Shown: positions 52,536-60,047 of the stretch, piece after piece
Position numbering within the stretch: position 1 is the stretch's first letter
Layout of the letters: each line of letters opens with the position of its first letter
DNA from: a virus
Direction: 5' to 3' (one strand)
Virus record (IMG/VR): IMGVR_UViG_3300023180_000036
Location: 1-64,000 of that record
Length of the DNA stretch: 64,000 nucleotides
Notes under the pieces: generated by a model
Database searches by the model: none
What the model was told of the DNA's origin: nothing
What the model saw: only the letters and a program-made list of their open reading frames with translations
Translations under genes and position numbers: made by a program

Positions 52536-53734
52536 TGCCAAATATTGAAATAACAACCAAACCTACAGGTAGAAGCCCAGAAAATAAATATTTTTTAGGA
52601 GAAAAAACAAAACATCTTGATTTAACTAGACCCAAATATAATAAAATTGGAAATTTAGAAGATTATGAAGTAATGCGTATGAGAATGGATCTTATGGACT
52701 ATTCTCACAATCTTGTATTTTATACTGCCGGTTTATGTTTTCGTGTAGAAACTAATGATGATAGACACGCACAGTTTGTTCGTAATATGTTTCCAGTAGT
52801 AGATAATCCTTTACAATACACTGCCGATTGGACAATTATTCATAATACGGAAATGGTAGTTGATAAACCATATATCTATGTTAATTTAGATGAACATGTT
52901 ATGTTAATTTGTGGTACTACATTTTTAGGAGAAATTAAAAAAGGTATCTTTGGTATTATTAGTTTTGAATTACCAGAAAAAGATATTCTACCTATGCATT
53001 GTAGTGCATTTACATATAATGATACAACTAATCTTATGTTTGGATTAAGTGGTACTGGTAAAACCACATTAAGTAGTGATCCAGAATATAAACTAATTAG
53101 TGATGATGAAGTTTACTGGGATGATACTGGCATTCATATGGTAGAAACGGGCTGCTATGCTAAAAGTGAAGGTCTGACTCCAGAAACTCATCATACTATT
53201 TTTTATGCTGTTGAAGATGCTAGAAAAAAAGAATGTTTAGTAATAGAAAATCCTGGTGTATCAAATGCTAGATTAAGTTATCCTATAACTTCTGTTGAAA
53301 ATGCATATTATAGTAATGAAGATTTTGGTCACCCAGATAATATATTTTTCTTAACTATGGATGCAACTGGTACCTTTCCACCAGTATCTAAGATTGATGA
53401 TAAGGCAGTAAAGCGTTTCTTTGAAACGGGTTATACCAGTCAAATGCCAGGTACTGAAGCAGGATCTGAAGAAATAAAACCATTATTTAGCCCATGCTAT
53501 GGATCACCATTTATGCCGAGAGCAGTAAAAGAGTATAGTGATTTATTAATGAAAAAGGTTCGGAAACACGAATGTAATGTTTATTTAATCAACACTGGTA
53601 TGGATACTAATGGTAATAGATATGCTTTAGATTTTACTCGTAAAACAGTAAAGACTGCAATAGATATAGGTTATAGTATTAATAATGATATACCTAATAT
53701 GTTAGAAAAATTAATTGATAGATATGGAAAATAA
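52535..53734 (+). CDS. pckA: Phosphoenolpyruvate carboxykinase (ATP type), compact
   Basis: This 399-aa protein overlaps gp46 by one base. PEPCK converts oxaloacetate and ATP to phosphoenolpyruvate, CO2 and ADP. Motifs in order: TGRSPENKYF (substrate Arg13, as GRSPKDKY in E. coli), EIKKGIFG (Lys135-Lys136), MHCSAF (metal His), P-loop GLSGTGKT (170-177) and kinase-2 LISDDEVYW (Asp190-Asp191). Later come SNARLSYPI, NIFFLTMDATGTFPPVSK, GYTSQMPGTEAG and VYLINTGMD. All catalytic elements survive although it is about 130 residues shorter than cellular enzymes (about 530 aa). No tandem host flank is seen, so it is integrated as a phage gene in the replication operon. Confidence 0.92.
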   Translation: MPNIEITTKPTGRSPENKYFLGEKTKHLDLTRPKYNKIGNLEDYEVMRMRMDLMDYSHNLVFYTAGLCFRVETNDDRHAQFVRNMFPVVDNPLQYTADWTIIHNTEMVVDKPYIYVNLDEHVMLICGTTFLGEIKKGIFGIISFELPEKDILPMHCSAFTYNDTTNLMFGLSGTGKTTLSSDPEYKLISDDEVYWDDTGIHMVETGCYAKSEGLTPETHHTIFYAVEDARKKECLVIENPGVSNARLSYPITSVENAYYSNEDFGHPDNIFFLTMDATGTFPPVSKIDDKAVKRFFETGYTSQMPGTEAGSEEIKPLFSPCYGSPFMPRAVKEYSDLLMKKVRKHECNVYLINTGMDTNGNRYALDFTRKTVKTAIDIGYSINNDIPNMLEKLIDRYGK

Positions 53735-53737
53735 TTG

Positions 53738-53766
53738 TTTACTATATTAGAAAAATATGATATAAT
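53738..53766 (+). promoter_or_regulatory. Early-type promoter for gp45
   Basis: TTTACT (53738-53743), 17 bp and TATAAT (53761-53766), 34 bp before the clamp gene start. Confidence 0.68.
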
Positions 53767-53799
53767 TAGCTATGTTTTATGAAATGGAGAAAAATTATA

Positions 53800-54474
53800 A
53801 TGGAACTTAGTGAATCAACACTTTCGGTGTTAAAGAATTATGCTTCAATAAATTCAAATTTAGTTATTAATGAAGGCAATACACTTCAAACTATCTCTGA
53901 AGCAAAAAATATTCTTTCTAAGGCTGAAATTAAGGAAACCTTTCCAAGAACATTTGGTATTTATGATCTAAATGAATTTTTGGGTGTCCTTGGTTTGGTA
54001 GATTCGCCACGGCTTAATTTTGAACAAGATTATGTTATTATTGGAGATTCTACTGGAAGATCAAAGATAAAATATTTTTATTCTGATACTGAAATATTAA
54101 CTTCTCCTTCAAAAGAAGTAAAAATGCCAGATACAGATATAAGGTTTACTCTTGACGGAGATACTTTAAATAAAGTAAAAAGAGCAGCATCTGCTCTTGG
54201 TCATGGTGAATTACATGTGAGACCTAGTGGATCAAGTGTAAGTTTAGTTGTTACATCAGGTGAAAATGCTACTGCAAATAGTTTTTCTATTGATGTGGAA
54301 GGTAGTTCTAACACTGATAAATACAATTTTATTTTTAATATTTCTAATTTAAAAATTGATCAAGGAGATTATGAAGTAGAAATTTCTTCAAAACTAATTT
54401 CTAAATTTACTAAAAGTACTGGTGATCTTATGTACTGGATTGCCCTTGAAAAGACATCAACATACGGAGAATAA
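53800..54474 (+). CDS. 45: Sliding clamp gp45
   Basis: This 224-aa protein is called from ATG 53800 with GGAGAAA upstream; the in-frame ATG at 53779 overlaps that ribosome site. ELSESTLSVLKNYASINSNL and FGIYDLNEFLGVLGLVD are typical gp45 segments; length is near T4 gp45 (228 aa). It tethers gp43 and activates late transcription with gp55. Confidence 0.93.
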   Translation: MELSESTLSVLKNYASINSNLVINEGNTLQTISEAKNILSKAEIKETFPRTFGIYDLNEFLGVLGLVDSPRLNFEQDYVIIGDSTGRSKIKYFYSDTEILTSPSKEVKMPDTDIRFTLDGDTLNKVKRAASALGHGELHVRPSGSSVSLVVTSGENATANSFSIDVEGSSNTDKYNFIFNISNLKIDQGDYEVEISSKLISKFTKSTGDLMYWIALEKTSTYGE

Positions 54475-54477
54475 TAA

Positions 54478-54678
54478 ATGTCTGATAAAGAAGATCAAAA
54501 ACGAGCAATGGAACTTTTGAATCAAATTGCCCGTAGTTCAATTGCTATTATTGATACTATTACACAACGTGGCGGTTTTCGTGGAGAAGAATTGTCTACT
54601 ATTGGTAACCTACGTGACCAGTGTACACAAGGTGTGCAAGTTGTAGAAAATTGGAAACAAGAACAAGCCGAAGATTAA
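54478..54678 (+). CDS. Small hypothetical protein between gp45 and gp44
   Basis: This 66-aa acidic helical protein starts 3 bp after gp45. A phrase RSSIAIIDTITQRGGFRGEE suggests a compact conserved helix-turn segment. Position between clamp and loader implies a replication-linked role, unproven. Confidence 0.6.
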   Translation: MSDKEDQKRAMELLNQIARSSIAIIDTITQRGGFRGEELSTIGNLRDQCTQGVQVVENWKQEQAED

Positions 54679-54700
54679 TATTTAAGGATATTATTATATT

Positions 54701-55639
54701 ATGAACAGTGATTTTTTGTGGGTAGAAAAATATCGCCCAGCAACTATTGAAGATACTATCCTAACACCTAATCTAAAAACTATTTTTCAAAATATTATCA
54801 AGTCCGGTGAATTGCCTAATATGCTTTTTTCTGGGACTGCCGGTCTTGGTAAAACAACTGTAGCTAAAGCATTATGTAATGAATTAGAACTTGATTACAT
54901 TTTAGTTAACGGTTCAGAAGAAGGCAATATTGATACTCTTAGAACTAAGATAAAACAATTTGCTTCTTCTGTTTCCCTGCAAGGCGGGTATAAAGTAGTC
55001 ATTCTCGATGAGGCTGATTATTTGAACCCCCAGAGCACCCAACCTGCTTTGCGGGGATTCATAGAAGAATTTTCAAATAATTGTAGATTTATTCTTACTT
55101 GTAATTTTAAGAATAGAATTATTGAACCACTTCATTCGAGATGTTCTGTTTATGAGTTTAATACATCTAAAAAAGATATGGCCCCTTTGGCTGCTCAAAT
55201 GCTATCTCGACTTCAAACCATTTTAAAGAAAGAAAATGTAGAATTTGAAAATAAAATTTTAGCTGAGCTCATTATGAAATATGGTCCAGATTGGAGACGT
55301 ATTCTAAATGAAGTCCAAAGATATTCCATTGGTGGAAAAATTGATTCTGGTATTCTTATCAATATTGGCGATCAATCTTATAAGAGTCTTATGGATTTTC
55401 TTAAGAATAAAGACTTTAAGAAAATGCGATCATGGGTTGTAAATAATATTGATACAGATGCATCATCAATCTTCCGTGGTATATATGATAGAATGACAGA
55501 TCATATAAAGCCACAATCTATACCAGCACTTGTTCTTATCTTAGCTGATTATCAATATAAAAATGCTTTTGTTGCAGATCACGAATTAAACGTAGTAGCC
55601 TGTATGACTGAAATAATGGCTAACGTGGAGTTTACATAG
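54701..55639 (+). CDS. 44: Clamp loader large subunit gp44
   Basis: This 312-aa AAA+ ATPase has the start [15 protein letters not shown], Walker A GTAGLGKT (45-52), Walker [11 protein letters not shown] (about 100-109), sensor 1 [11 protein letters not shown] and Arg finger SRC. Length is near T4 gp44 (319 aa). Works with gp62, which is displaced 2 kb downstream here. Confidence 0.95.
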   Translation: MNSDFLWVEKYRPATIEDTILTPNLKTIFQNIIKSGELPNMLFSGTAGLGKTTVAKALCNELELDYILVNGSEEGNIDTLRTKIKQFASSVSLQGGYKVVILDEADYLNPQSTQPALRGFIEEFSNNCRFILTCNFKNRIIEPLHSRCSVYEFNTSKKDMAPLAAQMLSRLQTILKKENVEFENKILAELIMKYGPDWRRILNEVQRYSIGGKIDSGILINIGDQSYKSLMDFLKNKDFKKMRSWVVNNIDTDASSIFRGIYDRMTDHIKPQSIPALVLILADYQYKNAFVADHELNVVACMTEIMANVEFT

Positions 55640-55640
55640 A

Positions 55641-56789
55641 ATGATTTTGGATAATGAATTAAAACTTGATTATAGTGATGTTTTAATTAGACCTAAAAGA
55701 AGCACACTCGGATCACGTAAAGAAGTAGATTTAAATAGAAAGTTTACTTTTGCTAATTTGGGTGGGGCTAGAGAAAGTTCATATGATTATGATGGTGTTC
55801 CTATCATGGCAGCTAATATGGACGGTGTTGGTACTATGGAAATGGCTGATGAATTAAGTGAGCATTATAATATGTTTACTTGTCTTGTTAAGACATATAG
55901 CGCCGAAGAACTTATAGATTTTTTTAATCCAAGAGTTGACTTACGAACAGAATTTGTTGCCATGAGTATTGGCATTACAAAAGCTGACAAAGAAAAGCTT
56001 GCTCAAGTTTATAACAAAACTCAAAGAAATCTGAAATATCTTTGTGTGGATGTGGCAAACGGATATAGTGAGCGTTTTGTGCAGTTTATTAAGTTTCTTA
56101 GAGAACATTATCCTTTTCTTGTAATTATTGCAGGTAATGTAGTTACTGCAGATCAAACACAGGAGTTAATCTTAAATGGCGCTGATATTGTTAAAGTTGG
56201 TATTGGTCCTGGTAGCGTATGCACTACTAGGATACAGACTGGAGTGGGATATCCGCAACTTAGTGCGGTTATCGAATGTGCAGACGCAGCACATGGATTG
56301 GGTGGCCATATCATTGCTGATGGTGGTTGTACTTGTCCTGGTGATGTTGCTAAAGCCTTTGCTGCTGGTGCCGACTTTGTAATGCTAGGCGGTATGCTTG
56401 CAGGACACGATGAAGGCGGCGGTGAAATAATTACTAAGTACTATCAAAGCAACGAACTAAGACCAGAACGTGATGATGGAATGAATGGAGAAATTCCTGA
56501 AAAAAATTGGTTTGAAGAAGTTATTAAAGAAAAGAAATTTGTTCAATTTTATGGTATGAGTAGTAAAGCTGCAAATGATAAACATTTTGGTGGTTTAAAG
56601 GAATATCGATCATCTGAAGGAAGAGAAGTTTTAATTCCATATCGTGGATCAGTTAAAAACACCACTCAAGATATATTGGGTGGTATTCGATCTACATGTA
56701 CATATGTAGGAGCAAGAAAATTAAAACAGCTAAGTAAGTGTACTACCTTTGTAAGATGTACAAATCAATTTAATAAAGTGTATGCTTAG
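55641..56789 (+). CDS. guaC: GMP reductase (GuaC type; IMPDH/GMPR family)
   Basis: This 382-aa protein catalyses NADPH-dependent GMP to IMP, returning guanine nucleotides to the adenine branch. [18 protein letters not shown] at the start, [20 protein letters not shown] and [20 protein letters not shown] (loop Cys) follow. Then come [21 protein letters not shown] and [12 protein letters not shown]; the QTGVGYPQ form is GMP reductase rather than IMP dehydrogenase. No CBS domains. Inserted between gp44 and gp62, genes that are normally adjacent. In an AT-rich phage it could tilt pools towards A. Confidence 0.88.
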   Translation: MILDNELKLDYSDVLIRPKRSTLGSRKEVDLNRKFTFANLGGARESSYDYDGVPIMAANMDGVGTMEMADELSEHYNMFTCLVKTYSAEELIDFFNPRVDLRTEFVAMSIGITKADKEKLAQVYNKTQRNLKYLCVDVANGYSERFVQFIKFLREHYPFLVIIAGNVVTADQTQELILNGADIVKVGIGPGSVCTTRIQTGVGYPQLSAVIECADAAHGLGGHIIADGGCTCPGDVAKAFAAGADFVMLGGMLAGHDEGGGEIITKYYQSNELRPERDDGMNGEIPEKNWFEEVIKEKKFVQFYGMSSKAANDKHFGGLKEYRSSEGREVLIPYRGSVKNTTQDILGGIRSTCTYVGARKLKQLSKCTTFVRCTNQFNKVYA

Positions 56790-56791
56790 TA

Positions 56792-56820
56792 TTTACTTTT
56801 CTTTAAATATAGGTTATAAT
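56792..56820 (+). promoter_or_regulatory. Early-type promoter before the dexA-gp62 group
   Basis: TTTACT (56792-56797), 17 bp and TATAAT (56815-56820). The -10 ends one base before the ATG of the next frame, so a transcript started here would not contain that start codon. It probably serves dexA, gp62 and regA. Confidence 0.55.
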
Positions 56821-56821
56821 A

Positions 56822-57037
56822 ATGAGTGAGTTTACATCATCATATCAATCTCTTAAAGGCAGTTTACTCAGAACTTTAGTTTATACTATTGGGCATTTTT
56901 TTATTGCAATAACCTGTCTTATGCTTATATCAGATGTACCTCTTTGGATAGCAGCTACAGACGCTGTAGTAGAACCTCTTGCAAATGCAGTATGGTTTTA
57001 TTTTTTAGATAGATTGTGGATAGCAAAGAATGACTGA
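56822..57037 (+). CDS. Small membrane protein, DUF2061-like
   Basis: This 71-aa protein has SLLRTLVYTIGHFFIAITCL and a second hydrophobic stretch (LWIAATDAVVEPLANAVWFY), followed by LDRLWIA. This two-helix layout resembles DUF2061 membrane proteins. The start is uncertain: ATG 56822 has only TAGG upstream and sits inside the promoter described at 56792. It must be read from the guaC transcript. Confidence 0.6.
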   Translation: MSEFTSSYQSLKGSLLRTLVYTIGHFFIAITCLMLISDVPLWIAATDAVVEPLANAVWFYFLDRLWIAKND

Positions 57038-57140
57038 AATTATTTTATATAACATATTATTCTGGGTACCATATTATTGGATTTGTGCCCTACCTCAACG
57101 TATATTTCAAAAACAAATAGATGAGACTATAAATGACTAA
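57030..57140 (+). CDS. Small hydrophobic hypothetical protein
   Basis: This 36-aa frame overlaps the gene before and the dexA start by 8 nt each. One hydrophobic/aromatic stretch (YNILFWVPYYWICALP) suggests a small membrane protein. Supported by overlap only. Confidence 0.45.
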   Translation: MTEIILYNILFWVPYYWICALPQRIFQKQIDETIND

Positions 57141-57720
57141 TTCTTTAATATTTGACTTTGAAACATTATCTACAGATAGATATAATGGTGTAGTTGTTTC
57201 TTTAGCAATTCTTAAATTTTCAGAAGATAATTTTACAATTAATACTGGTTATACTTTTTCTGAATTAGTTAATTCTGCAAAACTTTTAAAGTTTGATGTT
57301 CAAGACCAAGTTAAAAACTATAATAGGGTAATAGATAAAAAAACTTTGGAATGGTGGAATGAACAAGGAACTGAAGCAAAGAAACAGATAATTCCATCAG
57401 ACAGAGATAAATCAATTAATGAACTTTATGACTTTTTTATATCAGTATCCGACAATAATACTGATAAAGTATATACAAGAGGTAATAATTTTGATCCTAT
57501 TATATTTGAAAATATTATGGACCAATTACATAAACCACAACCATATAGATTTTGGCAATTAAGAGATACCAGATCAATTATAGAAGGTCTATCTTGGGGC
57601 AGCGGATTAAGAAATAATTTTATACCTGAGGGATGTGAAGATTTTATTCATCATAATCCTATTCATGATATTGCTATAGATGTTATGAGAATACAAGCTT
57701 TAGTGAGGGCTATTTCGTGA
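57133..57720 (+). CDS. dexA: Exonuclease DexA (DEDD family)
   Basis: This 195-aa protein has motif I LIFDFETLS (Asp8, Glu10), TLEWWNEQGTEAKKQIIPSD, motif II YTRGNNFDPIIFE, FWQLRDTRSIIE, and motif III HHNPIHDIAID. The same elements occur in this order in T4 DexA (227 aa): DFETMG, STIEWWKNQSPEARKNI, FWNQRDIRTRIE, HDSIHDCAKD. A 3'-5' exonuclease acting on DNA or RNA. Confidence 0.88.
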   Translation: MTNSLIFDFETLSTDRYNGVVVSLAILKFSEDNFTINTGYTFSELVNSAKLLKFDVQDQVKNYNRVIDKKTLEWWNEQGTEAKKQIIPSDRDKSINELYDFFISVSDNNTDKVYTRGNNFDPIIFENIMDQLHKPQPYRFWQLRDTRSIIEGLSWGSGLRNNFIPEGCEDFIHHNPIHDIAIDVMRIQALVRAIS

Positions 57721-58097
57721 ATCACTTTGATTATTTAAATAGTATTAATTATTCTAAAGAAAATATAATGAAAGATAATTTGGATGAAAAAGCATATAAT
57801 TCATTCATGGTTAATCGTGGATTATCTTATTTTAATGATACTGTTATATATGCCAATGAAATGAATATGAATGCTCATATAGATTCAAAAATGCAATATG
57901 ACTTCCTTAGAACTCTCATTAGAAAACGTAAAAGATTTTCTAAATGGACCAAAGAGGATAAAAACTTAGATGTTGACTTAATAAAAGAATATTACGGATA
58001 TTCTAAAGAAAAAGCATATCAAGTGCTTCCTTTACTTACAAAAGAACAAATGGATTATATTAGTAAGAAGATGAGTAAAGGTGGCAAAAAACCGTAA
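57717..58097 (+). CDS. 62: Clamp loader small subunit gp62
   Basis: This 126-aa protein starts at GTG, overlapping dexA by 4 nt. HFDYLNSINYSKENIM and YNSFMVNRGLSYFNDTVIYAN are characteristic of gp62 in marine T4-like phages, which are shorter than T4 gp62 (187 aa). In T4 it is adjacent to gp44; here guaC and three other genes separate them. Confidence 0.87.
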   Translation: MNHFDYLNSINYSKENIMKDNLDEKAYNSFMVNRGLSYFNDTVIYANEMNMNAHIDSKMQYDFLRTLIRKRKRFSKWTKEDKNLDVDLIKEYYGYSKEKAYQVLPLLTKEQMDYISKKMSKGGKKP

Positions 58098-58108
58098 ATA
58101 TAAGTTAT

Positions 58109-58116
58109 TATAAATA
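58109..58116 (+). promoter_or_regulatory. T4-type late promoter before regA
   Basis: Exact TATAAATA, 47 bp upstream of regA, giving the regulator a possible late supply besides early readthrough. Confidence 0.55.
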
Positions 58117-58163
58117 GAAATATCATGATATAACTATAATAATAATTTACGTGAGTTGAAGAT

Positions 58164-58580
58164 ATGAATGAAGTCAATAATGAATTAGTGAAATGGACTC
58201 CAGAAACTATGCTGGAAGTTTCTCTAAATGAACCTGATGATTTTTTAAAGGTCAGAGAAACACTCACCCGTATAGGGGTTGCATCTCGAAAAGAAAAAAA
58301 ACTATTTCAGTCTTGTCATATATTACATAAACAAGGCAGATACTTTATAGTTCATTTTAAAGAACTATTTTTATTAGATGGTAAAAAATCTAATTTAGAA
58401 GAAGGCGATATTGCTAGAAGAAATACGATCGCTACTCTTATGTCAGACTGGGGCTTAGTAACAATTCAAGAAGAAAGTAAAGCGCAGCCTTTATCCCCAT
58501 TAAGACAAATTAAAATTATCCCATTTAAAGATAAACAAGAATGGGAGCTATGTCCAAAATATAATATTGGAAGAAAATAG
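58164..58580 (+). CDS. regA: Translational repressor RegA
   Basis: This 138-aa protein has DDFLKVRETLTRIGVASRKE, LFQSCHILHKQGRYFIVHFK and KQEWELCPKYNIG, which align segment by segment with T4 RegA (122 aa). The N-terminal extension is about 18 residues. Binds ribosome sites of early mRNAs. A terminator follows. Confidence 0.95.
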   Translation: MNEVNNELVKWTPETMLEVSLNEPDDFLKVRETLTRIGVASRKEKKLFQSCHILHKQGRYFIVHFKELFLLDGKKSNLEEGDIARRNTIATLMSDWGLVTIQEESKAQPLSPLRQIKIIPFKDKQEWELCPKYNIGRK

Positions 58581-58586
58581 AATATC

Positions 58587-58616
58587 AGCTATTCATTAAA
58601 GTAATAGCTTATTTTT
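58587..58616 (+). terminator. Terminator after regA
   Basis: AGCTATT pairs with AATAGCT (58587-58593 with 58603-58609), 9-nt loop, followed by TATTTTT. Ends the replication operon. Confidence 0.65.
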
Positions 58617-58623
58617 ATAAATA
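58616..58623 (+). promoter_or_regulatory. T4-type late promoter for hsp20
   Basis: Exact TATAAATA overlapping the last base of the regA terminator tract. It places hsp20 and the DUF1127-like genes under gp55 control. Confidence 0.68.
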
Positions 58624-58654
58624 ATAGTGGATGCCAGAAATGGGTCCACTATTA
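58622..58654 (+). promoter_or_regulatory. Hairpin in the hsp20 leader
   Basis: A perfect 10-bp stem (58622-58631 with 58645-58654) with a 13-nt loop that can form a small CC/GG pair. It overlaps the late -10 and initiation region and ends before the AAGGAG ribosome site, so it does not mask the ribosome site. May protect the 5' end or mark the initiation region. Confidence 0.5.
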
Positions 58655-58682
58655 ATTCTTGCTTGACAAAAAGGAGAAAACA

Positions 58683-59156
58683 ATGACAGGCATACAAACA
58701 CTTTTTCCACGTTCATCTTTTGTTGGTTTTGATCATCTATTTAATGAGTTAGAATACACAGCTAAACATTCAAAAGATCATTACCCCCCACATAATATTA
58801 TTAAAACAGATGAAAACGATTATTTAATCGAGCTTGCTGTTGCAGGGTTTTCCAAAGATGAACTAACAGTTGAAGTTAAAGATAGAACTTTAACAGTAAC
58901 AGGAGAACACGAATCAAGAGGTCGTGAGTTTATACATCGTGGTATTAGCACGAAAAAGTTTAAGCGCACGTTCCGGCTGTCAGAGCACGTACACGTACAC
59001 GGAGCAGATATTCAGGACGGTATTCTTGCAATAGAATTGAAGTACGTCGTTCCTGAAGAAATGCGTCCTCGTAAAATTACAATTGGAAAATTTAACGAGG
59101 TCGAACATGACACAAGCAGTACTGGTAGCGCACAGCTACTTAACGAAAACAGCTGA
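58683..59156 (+). CDS. Small heat-shock protein Hsp20
   Basis: This 157-aa protein is called from ATG 58683 with AAGGAG 9 nt upstream. Alpha-crystallin domain from about residue 35: NIIKTDENDYLIELAVAGF, LTVEVKDRTLTVTGEH, FKRTFRLSEHVHVHGADI and DGILAIELKY. An ATP-independent chaperone, known in many marine T4-like phages, thought to protect virion or replication proteins. The C-terminal half has GC-richer codons than its neighbours, suggesting separate acquisition. Confidence 0.93.
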   Translation: MTGIQTLFPRSSFVGFDHLFNELEYTAKHSKDHYPPHNIIKTDENDYLIELAVAGFSKDELTVEVKDRTLTVTGEHESRGREFIHRGISTKKFKRTFRLSEHVHVHGADIQDGILAIELKYVVPEEMRPRKITIGKFNEVEHDTSSTGSAQLLNENS

Positions 59157-59334
59157 ACTGTTAATTGAGTTCTTTAAATCATTAAAACAAGCACGTAAAC
59201 TAAACAAACTACAGCGCCAAACATACAACGAATTGATGGCTTTGTCTGATAAGGATTTAAACGATATCGGAATCCATAGAGGTGATATTAGATATATCGC
59301 TTATCAGAATCAAAACCTGAAAGGGTGGGTATAA
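59107..59334 (+). CDS. DUF1127-domain small protein
   Basis: This 75-aa protein starts at ATG 59107 with GAGG upstream, overlapping hsp20 by 50 nt. The C-terminal half YNELMALSDKDLNDIGIHRGDIRY is the DUF1127 pattern (region 59212-59289; key LSDKDLNDIGIHRGDI). Such proteins are abundant in Alphaproteobacteria, where some bind RNA. Probably of host origin. Confidence 0.75.
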   Translation: MTQAVLVAHSYLTKTAELLIEFFKSLKQARKLNKLQRQTYNELMALSDKDLNDIGIHRGDIRYIAYQNQNLKGWV

Positions 59335-59534
59335 TGGTGGCACAAGTAACCCACATTTGGTGGTCACTTAGACAAGAACTGGTTTCAATGCTTTCTTCAG
59401 CGTGGAAATCATTTAACCACTTTGCATTAGTAGTTGGTCACTCACGTGCCGCAACACATTTGGCTAGAATGGGATACCATGAACAAGCCAAGAATGTTAT
59501 GATGGAATTAAAGAAGCTGCAAAATAATCGCTAA
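59334..59534 (+). CDS. Small DUF1127-associated protein
   Basis: This 66-aa protein overlaps the DUF1127 gene by one base. HSRAATHLARMGYHEQAKNVM resembles the short helical proteins that accompany DUF1127 genes in Alphaproteobacteria. Trp/Leu-rich N-terminus. Function unknown. Confidence 0.55.
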   Translation: MVAQVTHIWWSLRQELVSMLSSAWKSFNHFALVVGHSRAATHLARMGYHEQAKNVMMELKKLQNNR

Positions 59535-59539
59535 TGTAT

Positions 59540-59547
59540 TATAAATA
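59540..59547 (+). promoter_or_regulatory. T4-type late promoter
   Basis: Exact TATAAATA directly after the preceding stop, 84 bp upstream of the next gene. Confidence 0.65.
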
Positions 59548-59580
59548 AAACTTTATAATCAGAAGGCTTTAGTTAGCTCA

Positions 59581-59600
59581 GGGGGCGGGAAACCGCCCCT
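59581..59600 (+). promoter_or_regulatory. GC-rich GNRA hairpin in a late leader
   Basis: GGGGCGG-GAAA-CCGCCCC, a 7-bp GC stem plus one G-U pair and a GAAA tetraloop, within the 5' leader of the 59632 gene. No T-run follows, so it is not a terminator. Exceptionally GC-rich for this genome; may stabilise the message or bind a protein. Confidence 0.6.
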
Positions 59601-59631
59601 CAGATCACACACAATCACAAGGAAAATAAAA

Positions 59632-59856
59632 ATGACAAATAAAAACCCATTTGAAATCAGAGCAGATATGCTCAAACTTGCAAAAGACTATATGGATCAA
59701 CAGTATCATATGAATGTAGACTTTTGGAGACAACAGTTTGATACAAACAAAGCAACAGCTGAAGAATTTCAAAAAGCAATCCAAGAATATTATACAATGG
59801 ATGATCTAATGGATAAAGCAAAAGAAATGTATTCTTTTGTTTCAAAGAAAGATTAA
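59632..59856 (+). CDS. Small conserved-looking late protein
   Basis: This 74-aa protein has an AAGGAAAA ribosome site. Helical: EIRADMLKLAKDYMDQQYHM then FWRQQFDTN. Similar small proteins occur in marine T4-like phages. No function known. Late expression suggests a virion or assembly role. Confidence 0.6.
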   Translation: MTNKNPFEIRADMLKLAKDYMDQQYHMNVDFWRQQFDTNKATAEEFQKAIQEYYTMDDLMDKAKEMYSFVSKKD

Positions 59857-59857
59857 T

Positions 59858-60010
59858 ATGAAAGGCTGGCTTAACTGGTGGCTATATTTAAGGAAAATGG
59901 GCTATCCTTTTTTCTACAGTATAGAATGGGCTTATTATAATAATAAGTACTGGCATCCAGAAGGTATTTGGCCATATGATATGAAAAAAAGACGTTTACA
60001 ATCTTTCTAA
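59858..60010 (+). CDS. Small aromatic-rich hypothetical protein
   Basis: This 50-aa frame starts one base after the preceding stop. Rich in Trp and Tyr (GWLNWWLYLRKMGYPFFYS). Its 3' end contains the gp43 promoter. No ribosome site beyond AAAGA; moderate support. Confidence 0.45.
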   Translation: MKGWLNWWLYLRKMGYPFFYSIEWAYYNNKYWHPEGIWPYDMKKRRLQSF

Positions 60011-60023
60011 TTTATGATATAAT
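59995..60023 (+). promoter_or_regulatory. Early-type promoter for gp43
   Basis: TTTACA (59995-60000), 17 bp and TATAAT (60018-60023), perfect consensus, 25 bp before the polymerase start. Confidence 0.72.
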
Positions 60024-60047
60024 AATTCCAAACTGGAGGTTATTATT

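Noticed and set aside
52535-53734. Large-scale host DNA contamination at PEPCK
   Set aside because: The gene overlaps gp46 by one base, has the phage's AT-rich codon use and is followed by a phage-type promoter for gp45.
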